NCBI GenBank assembly: GCA_005885565.1
Contig: VAXK01000027.1
Span: 1 to 9,757 of the forward strand
Length of the DNA: 9,757 nt
Source: Actinomycetota bacterium
Lineage (GTDB): Bacteria; Actinomycetota; Thermoleophilia; Gaiellales; Gaiellaceae
Reading direction: 5' to 3'
Program-made: the position numbers and the translations under genes
Notes under the pieces: model-generated
Databases searched by the model: none
Told to the model about the DNA's origin: nothing
Seen by the model: the letters and a program-made list of their open reading frames with translations, nothing else
Shown here: positions 6,319-9,757 of the stretch, one piece after another
Position numbering within the stretch: the stretch's first letter is position 1
Layout of the letters: each line of letters begins with the position of its first letter

Positions 6319-6926
6319 TCGAGCTCCCCCTCCAGCAGGTCGGCGAGGCGGTGCAGGCCGCTTCGCGTCCGCGTCTTCACCGTGCCGAGCGGCACGTTCA
6401 GGTAGTCGGCCACCTCGCTCTGGGACAGGCCTCCCCAGTACGCGAGCTCGATCACCGTCCGCTCCGTCTGCGGCAGCTCCTCGAGCGCGCGGTGCACGCG
6501 CCACGAGACGAAGGACGCCTCGGCGCGCTCGGCCGGCCCGGGCTCGCCCGACGCCTCCTCCGGAACCTCGGCGGCGGGCTCGGTGCGCGCACGGAAGCGG
6601 TCGACGATCGCGTGGCGCGCGACGGCGTAGAGCCAGGGCGCCCCGGGTCCGCGCTCGGGGCGGTAGCTCGACGCCGAACGCCAGATCGAGGTGAACGTCT
6701 CCTGGACGGCCTCCTCGGCGCGGCCGCGATCTCCCAGCCGCCGCAGCGCCAGCCCGAGCACCGCGCGCGCGTACCGGCGGTAGAGGAGCTCGAACGCCGA
6801 GCGGTCGCCGTTCCCGATGCGCTGGAGAAGGTCGCCGTCGGTCGGCTCGGCCCGGGGGGTCTCGGGGTTGGCCGACGCACCCGCGCGCCCGGGCATCGAG
6901 AAGGGCGGTGCGAGTGCGACCTCCAC
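6315..6926 (-). CDS. ECF-type RNA polymerase sigma factor (SigK-like)
   Basis: A sigma-70 family ECF factor of 203 residues from the chosen start. Sigma region 2 spans about 31-114: DLLQRIGNGDRSAFELLYRRYAR, then AEEAVQETFTSIWRS for -10 recognition and core binding, then PWLYAVARHAIVDRFR. A charged linker follows, then region 4 at about 145-200, with LEELPQTERTVIELAYWGGLS and a helix-turn-helix SEVADYLNVPLGTVKTRTRSGLHRL for -35 recognition. GTG 6926 is preferred because GGAAGAGG ends 5 nt upstream. GTG 6950 (with AAGGA 5 nt upstream) and ATG 7007 are open alternatives that would add 8 or 27 residues of low-complexity N-terminus. The gene overlaps the anti-sigma gene by 4 nt and is divergent from the cupredoxin-like gene, a likely target by position only. 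Confidence 0.88.
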   Translation of the reverse strand: MEVALAPPFSMPGRAGASANPETPRAEPTDGDLLQRIGNGDRSAFELLYRRYARAVLGLALRRLGDRGRAEEAVQETFTSIWRSASSYRPERGPGAPWLYAVARHAIVDRFRARTEPAAEVPEEASGEPGPAERAEASFVSWRVHRALEELPQTERTVIELAYWGGLSQSEVADYLNVPLGTVKTRTRSGLHRLADLLEGELE

Positions 6927-6931
6927 GGCTT

Positions 6932-6939
6932 CCTCTTCC
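6932..6939 (-). promoter_or_regulatory. ribosome binding site of the ECF sigma gene (GGAAGAGG)
   Basis: On the minus strand a GGAAGAGG motif lies 5 nt before GTG 6926, the best ribosome site among three possible starts. A competing AAGGA at 6956-6960 lies 5 nt before GTG 6950, so the start is not fully settled. Confidence 0.45.
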
Positions 6940-7015
6940 TTACGTGGCACGACGGTCCTTCGGATTCCAGCAGAGTCGGACCGGGTACGCGTCGGCGTCG
7001 GCTGCATTTACCTCG

Positions 7016-7043
7016 GGAAAACAATCTTCGGCCCACACGCGTC
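7016..7043 (+). promoter_or_regulatory. candidate ECF-type promoter for the cupredoxin-like gene
   Basis: GGAAAAC (7016-7022), a 17-nt spacer and CGTC (7040-7043) resemble the GGAAC-N17-CGTC architecture of ECF promoters. A start near 7050 would leave about a 30-nt leader that contains the ribosome site. The -35 deviates from GGAAC by an extra A. Together with the divergent sigma gene this hints at shared control, but it is a by-eye match in a 154-bp gap. Confidence 0.3.
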
Positions 7044-7050
7044 GTCTGTA

Positions 7051-7078
7051 GCAATAGTCGCAACGGACAGGGGGTTCC
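7051..7078 (-). promoter_or_regulatory. candidate ECF-type promoter for the sigma operon
   Basis: Read on the minus strand, GGAACC (7078-7073) resembles the ECF -35 consensus GGAAC. It is followed after 16 nt by TATTGC (7056-7051), a possible -10. Transcription would start near 7044 and give a leader of about 118 nt to GTG 6926. ECF factors often activate their own operon. The GGAACC overlaps the ribosome binding region of the opposing cupredoxin gene, so it could also be chance. Confidence 0.3.
7069..7074 (+). promoter_or_regulatory. ribosome binding site (AGGGGG) of the cupredoxin-like gene
   Basis: AGGGGG lies 6 nt upstream of ATG 7081. It identifies this ATG as the start, in agreement with the signal peptide, over an open frame extending back to 6817 across the sigma gene. 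Confidence 0.65.
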
Positions 7079-7080
7079 AG

Positions 7081-7944
7081 ATGCGCAGGCTGGTCGCTCT
7101 CGCCGCCGCCTTCACCGCACTCGCAGTGGTCGCGCCCGCTCAGGCGGCCACCGTCGACGTCAAGATCACGAAGTCCGGCTTCTCGCCGAGCTCCGTCCGG
7201 ATCAACTTCGGCGACACCGTGAAGTGGACGAACTCGGACACGACGAATCACCAGATCGTGGCCGACAACGGCTCCTTCGCTTCGCCGATCCTGAAGCCGA
7301 ACGCAAGCTACTCGTTCACCTTCAGGGCCGCGGGCCGCTTCCCGTACCACGACGCGATCAAGCCGTCGCTCAAGGGCGTGGTGCGCGTGAACGGGCCGCC
7401 GCCCTCCGTGACCTTCGGGGCGACGAACCCGATCGTCGTCTACGGCACGCAGACGGTCCTGAACGGCACCGTCTCGAGCAAGAAGGCGGGAGAGACCGTC
7501 ACGCTGCTCGCCGAGCCGTACGGGCAGACCTCGCCGATCCAGCTCGCCGTCGTCCAGACGACGACGGGCGGTGTCTTCAGCTACGCGACGACGCCGTCGA
7601 TCTACACGACCTACTGGGCTCAGTGGAAGAACACGAAGAGCCAGCAGGCGGTCGTGCAGGTCAAGCCGAAGATCACCTTCACACCGAAGGGGAGTCGCTT
7701 CTACACGACCGTGAGCGCCGCCGACCACTCGTGGGCGGGCCGCTTCGTCTACCTCCAGCGGCTGTCGCGCTTCGGCCAGTGGGTGACGACGCTGAAGCTG
7801 AAGCTGGGGCCGAAGTCGGCGCGGCTCTTCCGCATCCCGCGCCGCCACGGGCTCACGGTCTACCGGGTCGCAATGACCGTGAACCAGGCCGGGCTCGGCT
7901 ACCTCGACTCACACAGCGGCACGCAAAAAGTGCGTCGCCGCTAA
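7081..7944 (+). CDS. secreted cupredoxin-like protein with Ig-like repeats, copper ligands degenerate
   Basis: A 287-residue exported protein. The signal peptide is 1-22 (AQA cleavage site). A plastocyanin-like cupredoxin domain spans about 24-104: VDVKITKSGFSPSSVRINFGDTVKWTN, then TNHQIV with the first copper-ligand His57, then AGRFPYHDAIKPSLKG. In typical plastocyanin-like proteins the last block reads Y-C--HP-M-G; here Cys, His and Met positions appear as Asp91, Lys94 and Leu97, so a type-1 copper site cannot form. Residues about 107-195 and 196-287 look like two Ig-like beta modules (LNGTVSSKKAGETVTLLAE in the first; RFVYLQRLSRFGQWVTT in the second). There is no membrane anchor; the basic KVRRR tail may bind the envelope. 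It is divergent from the ECF sigma operon. It may be a structural or adhesion protein rather than an electron carrier. Confidence 0.82.
   Translation: MRRLVALAAAFTALAVVAPAQAATVDVKITKSGFSPSSVRINFGDTVKWTNSDTTNHQIVADNGSFASPILKPNASYSFTFRAAGRFPYHDAIKPSLKGVVRVNGPPPSVTFGATNPIVVYGTQTVLNGTVSSKKAGETVTLLAEPYGQTSPIQLAVVQTTTGGVFSYATTPSIYTTYWAQWKNTKSQQAVVQVKPKITFTPKGSRFYTTVSAADHSWAGRFVYLQRLSRFGQWVTTLKLKLGPKSARLFRIPRRHGLTVYRVAMTVNQAGLGYLDSHSGTQKVRRR
7916..7941. terminator. candidate bidirectional hairpin terminator inside the cupredoxin 3' end
   Basis: GCGGC-ACGCA, a loop AAAAG, then TGCGT, one bulged C and GCCGC form a 10-bp G+C-rich stem (7916-7925 with 7931-7935 and 7937-7941). It lies in the last codons of the cupredoxin-like gene, and TAA follows at once at 7942. 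For the opposing sod gene it directly follows the stop and the loop reads CTTTTT. There is no U-tail on either strand, so it would act like the tail-less hairpins common in high-G+C actinobacteria. Confidence 0.5.
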
Positions 7945-8552
7945 ATCGCGGCCTCGTAGCGCGACTCCACGGCGGGCCAGTTCACGACGTTCCACCAGGC
8001 TTCGAGGTAGTCGGGGCGCCGGTTCTGGTACTTCAAGTAGTAGGAGTGCTCCCACACGTCGATGCCCAGCAGCGGGACGTCGTCGTACGAGGAGAGGATC
8101 GGGCTGTCCTGGTTGGCGGTCGAGTAGACGGCGAGGCCGGTCCCGTCCCAGACGAGCCAGCTCCACCCGGAGCCGAAGCGCTTCACGCCGGCGTCGTTCA
8201 TGGCGCTCTTCAGCTCGTCGAGGCCGCCGAAGGTGTCGGAGATCGCCTTCGCGAGCCCGCCTGAGGGCTCGCCGCCGCCGTTCGGGCCCATGATCTCCCA
8301 GAAGAGCGTGTGGTTCGCGTGCCCGCCGCCGTTGTTCCGAACCGCCGTCTGCTTGTCCTCGGGGAGGAGATCGAGCTCGGCGAGGACCTGCTCGATCGGC
8401 CGCCCGTCGAACTGCGTCCCCTCGATGGCCGCGTTCAGGTTGGTGACGTAGGCGGCGTGGTGCTTGTCGTGGTGGACGCGCATCGTGGCCTCGTCGATGT
8501 GGGGCTCCAGCGCGGCGTAGTCGTACGGCAGGTCCGGAACCGTGTAGGGCAT
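7941..8552 (-). CDS. sodA: superoxide dismutase, Fe/Mn family (Mn-like residues)
   Basis: A 203-residue cytoplasmic enzyme that disproportionates superoxide to oxygen and peroxide. All four metal ligands are visible: His27 in MRVHHDKHHAAYV, His81 in NNGGGHANHTLFWE, and Asp165 and His169 in GIDVWEHSYYLKYQ. The gateway Tyr35 and the catalytic-loop Trp residues (GSGWSWLVW) are intact. Gly at the GGGHANH position and Gln148 in NQDSP favour the Mn or cambialistic type, from recall of the family's rule. The start at ATG 8552-8550 gives MPYTVPDLPYDY, the standard N-terminus, with AAGGAG 7 nt upstream; the upstream in-frame ATG 8582 lacks support. There is no signal peptide. It converges on the cupredoxin-like gene with a 4-nt stop overlap and is divergent from a second SOD. 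Confidence 0.95.
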   Translation of the reverse strand: MPYTVPDLPYDYAALEPHIDEATMRVHHDKHHAAYVTNLNAAIEGTQFDGRPIEQVLAELDLLPEDKQTAVRNNGGGHANHTLFWEIMGPNGGGEPSGGLAKAISDTFGGLDELKSAMNDAGVKRFGSGWSWLVWDGTGLAVYSTANQDSPILSSYDDVPLLGIDVWEHSYYLKYQNRRPDYLEAWWNVVNWPAVESRYEAAI

Positions 8553-8559
8553 GGCGGCG

Positions 8560-8565
8560 CTCCTT
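8560..8565 (-). promoter_or_regulatory. ribosome binding site of sodA (AAGGAG)
   Basis: AAGGAG on the minus strand, 7 nt before ATG 8552, within a GAAGGAAGGAG run. It fixes the start of the Mn-like SOD. Confidence 0.7.
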
Positions 8566-8593
8566 CCTTCGGCGTTTGCCACGGAGGCTAACG

Positions 8594-8601
8594 GTTATGC
8601 T
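8594..8601. promoter_or_regulatory. candidate overlapping divergent -10 elements between two sod genes
   Basis: Plus-strand TATGCT (8596-8601) fits TANNNT and lies 10 nt before the second in-frame ATG (8612) of the plus-strand SOD. The minus strand of the same bases reads CATAAC (8599-8594), a weaker -10 that would give sodA a leader of about 34 nt. If TATGCT is used, the plus-strand start would be ATG 8612 and not ATG 8597. No clear -35 is seen on either side. Confidence 0.3.
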
Positions 8602-9229
8602 GCGCGCCGCGATGACGCTGGCGTACAAGTTCGAGGAGATCGCCGCGCGCGAGCTGAAGCCGAGCCTCCACGAGCTCGACGGCATCTCGCGGGCGACGAT
8701 CGAGGCGCACTACAAGCTCTACGAGGGCTACGTGAACAAGCGGAACGAGATCCTTGAGAAGCTCGGCTCCGTCGATCTCGGCGCGGCCAACCAGGTCTAC
8801 TCCGAGCTTCGCGCGCTCAAGGTCGAGCTCTCGTTTGCGATCGGCGGGATCAAGAACCACGAGATCTACTTCGAGCACCTCGGCGGCGCCGGCGGTGCTC
8901 CGAGCGGGCGGATCGGCAGGTTGATCGAGCGTGACTTCGGCTCCGTGGAGGACTGGGCCCGTGATCTGAAGGCGAGCGGCATGGCGGGGCGAGGCTGGGC
9001 CTGGACCGCCTACGACTGGGACGAAGGCCGTCTCTTCAACTACGTCGGGGACGCGCAAAACACGTTCCCGATCTGGAACACGACCCCGCTCGTCGCGCTC
9101 GACGTCTATGAGCACGCCTATTTCCTCGATTTCCAGACCGACCGCGGCTCCTACATCGACGCCTTCTTCGCCAACCTCGACTGGGCCGTCGTCAACGACT
9201 GGGTCGACAGGTACCAGATCCAGGTCTGA
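8597..9229 (+). CDS. second Fe/Mn-family superoxide dismutase, divergent subfamily
   Basis: A 210-residue cytoplasmic protein from ATG 8597, which has GGAGG 9 nt upstream (8583-8587). ATG 8612, giving MTLAYKFEE, is an alternative that fits the family's usual N-terminus. The four likely metal ligands are kept: His38 (IEAHYKLYEGYVNK), His88 (GGIKNHEIYFEHL), and Asp169 and His173 (ALDVYEHAYFLDFQ). RGWAWTAYD at 132-140 matches the family's W-W motif. It differs from the neighbouring SOD: HYKLYEGYV replaces HHDKHHAAYV, so the second His becomes Tyr and the gateway Tyr sits one residue closer to the ligand. The NQDSP segment becomes AQNTFP. I recall SOD-family proteins with an H-x-x-LYxGYV pattern in other bacteria. 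It may prefer another metal or be a weak dismutase. Its stop is 6 bp from the stop of the next, convergent gene. Confidence 0.88.
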   Translation: MLRAAMTLAYKFEEIAARELKPSLHELDGISRATIEAHYKLYEGYVNKRNEILEKLGSVDLGAANQVYSELRALKVELSFAIGGIKNHEIYFEHLGGAGGAPSGRIGRLIERDFGSVEDWARDLKASGMAGRGWAWTAYDWDEGRLFNYVGDAQNTFPIWNTTPLVALDVYEHAYFLDFQTDRGSYIDAFFANLDWAVVNDWVDRYQIQV

Positions 9230-9235
9230 TTGCGG

Positions 9236-9757
9236 CTAGGCGCTCAACCAGTCGCCCAACTCGGTGTGGCGGGCGAGCGGCTGCCCGTCTTCGAGCTCGG
9301 CGCGGAGCTCTCCAACGGTGCCGAACCGCTCCGCGATCACGTCGTGGTCGTGAATCGTCTCGAAGTTGAGCTGTCGCGAGAACAGGAAGTCGGCATCGTC
9401 GAGCGCGTAGGTCTCGAGCGTGCCGTGCAGAGCCAGGCGCACCGAGTCCTCGACGAACCGCGCGTGCGCGTGAGCCTGCTCGACGATATGGAGCTCGTCG
9501 GGACGCTTCAGCAGCCCGTAGACCGGAGCGCTCATCGAGCTCTCGACGATCTGGACGAGCTGCTCTGCGTTGACCGCATCCTGCGTGCCGACGTAGAGCG
9601 TCCCGCGGCCGCGCTGATTGTGAGTCGCGAGCGGCACGAGCTCGAGGATCCGGTCGATCTCCTCGCCGTCGAACCCGGCCGCCTCGAGCCGCTCGCGCGA
9701 GCTTTCGCGGACGAGCCCCTGCGCGCAGGGGCAGGCGTTCATTCCAGTGGCCTCGAC
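9236..9757 (-). CDS. mptA: GTP cyclohydrolase MptA/FolE2 family, C-terminal fragment
   Basis: The C-terminal 173 residues; the 5' end lies beyond the window edge. The ATG at 9742 is an internal Met (VEATGMNACPCAQ), not the start. GTP cyclohydrolase IB family motifs visible are the CPCAQ metal/nucleophile Cys region, then LVPLATHNQRGRGTLYVG with its metal-type His, SSMSAPVYGLLKRPDE, VEQAHAHARFVEDSVR with conserved Glu/His, and a late NFETIHDHDV. About 35 residues separate CPC from HNQR; bacterial FolE2 has about 12, so this is the longer MptA type known from archaea. The family makes dihydroneopterin derivatives from GTP for folate or pterin synthesis without the classical FolE fold. No signal peptide is expected. 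It converges on the second sod with a 6-bp gap. Confidence 0.85.
   Translation of the reverse strand, partial: VEATGMNACPCAQGLVRESSRERLEAAGFDGEEIDRILELVPLATHNQRGRGTLYVGTQDAVNAEQLVQIVESSMSAPVYGLLKRPDELHIVEQAHAHARFVEDSVRLALHGTLETYALDDADFLFSRQLNFETIHDHDVIAERFGTVGELRAELEDGQPLARHTELGDWLSA

Noticed and set aside
5431..6405. 324-codon plus-strand frame over the end of the secreted protein and the anti-sigma gene
   Set aside because: Composition is typical of a shadow frame (Arg/Ala/Glu repeats), and both overlapped genes have a signal peptide or family match.
6927..7007. ATG 7007 as start of the ECF sigma gene
   Set aside because: The extra residues are low-complexity, and its GAGG is only 3 nt from the ATG. 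A better-spaced ribosome site precedes GTG 6926. It is not fully excluded.
6351..8264. 637-codon plus-strand frame across the sigma gene, cupredoxin gene and sodA
   Set aside because: It crosses three well-supported genes in other frames and its translation is low-complexity.
9742..9757. ATG 9742 as the start of the GTP cyclohydrolase gene
   Set aside because: The Met sits inside the conserved metal-site segment before CPC and the frame stays open to the window edge, so the gene is truncated by the window.
1..9757. CRISPR array, insertion sequence, integron, tRNA, rRNA or riboswitch
   Set aside because: No spaced direct repeats, transposase or integrase motifs, terminal inverted repeats or cloverleaf-like sequences were seen, and nearly all of the sequence is filled by protein genes.

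Overview
This is a dense, roughly 70 % G+C bacterial window with frequent GTG starts. Gene content points to Actinomycetota, most likely the class Thermoleophilia (Gaiellales/Solirubrobacterales type): a ThyX-type thymidylate synthase, an ECF sigma factor with an RskA-like anti-sigma partner, an MptA-type GTP cyclohydrolase, a secreted cupredoxin with Ig-like repeats, and start codons placed 6-7 nt after a TANNNT element. The taxon is inferred from recalled family distributions and no marker gene proves it. I see no mobile element, CRISPR array, tRNA or rRNA. All genes share the same G+C-rich style.

Region 1 (1-2493, plus strand) is a tight run: the 3' end of a RidA/YjgF-family gene, a START-like SRPBCC protein, a class I SAM methyltransferase and a kynureninase-like PLP enzyme. 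The first three are joined by 4-nt and 1-nt overlaps. The PLP enzyme begins 9 bp later and may have its own leaderless promoter. RidA proteins commonly clear reactive enamines made by PLP enzymes, so the grouping makes sense, but the substrate is not evident.

Region 2 (2490-4720): a DUF72 protein on the minus strand is divergent from thyX, and the two start codons overlap in one CATG. ThyX overlaps by 38 nt a membrane protein with a signal peptide, an extracytoplasmic domain beginning at a histidine, and about five C-terminal membrane segments.

Region 3 (4721-7944): a secreted protein of unknown function converges on an ECF sigma/anti-sigma pair (minus strand, ATGA overlap). A 154-bp intergenic region separates the sigma gene from a divergent secreted cupredoxin-fold protein that has lost three of its four type-1 copper ligands. 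This is the most interesting unit, possibly a sigma factor controlling an envelope protein.

Region 4 (7941-9757): two divergent Fe/Mn superoxide dismutases of different subfamilies share a 44-bp intergenic region. The window ends with the C-terminal part of an MptA/FolE2 GTP cyclohydrolase on the minus strand.

The layout is extremely compact. Three convergent gene pairs overlap by exactly 4 nt at their stop codons, and a strong hairpin lies inside the last codons of the cupredoxin gene. I see no clearly new multi-gene system; the most checkable novelties are individual proteins and unusual gene junctions.
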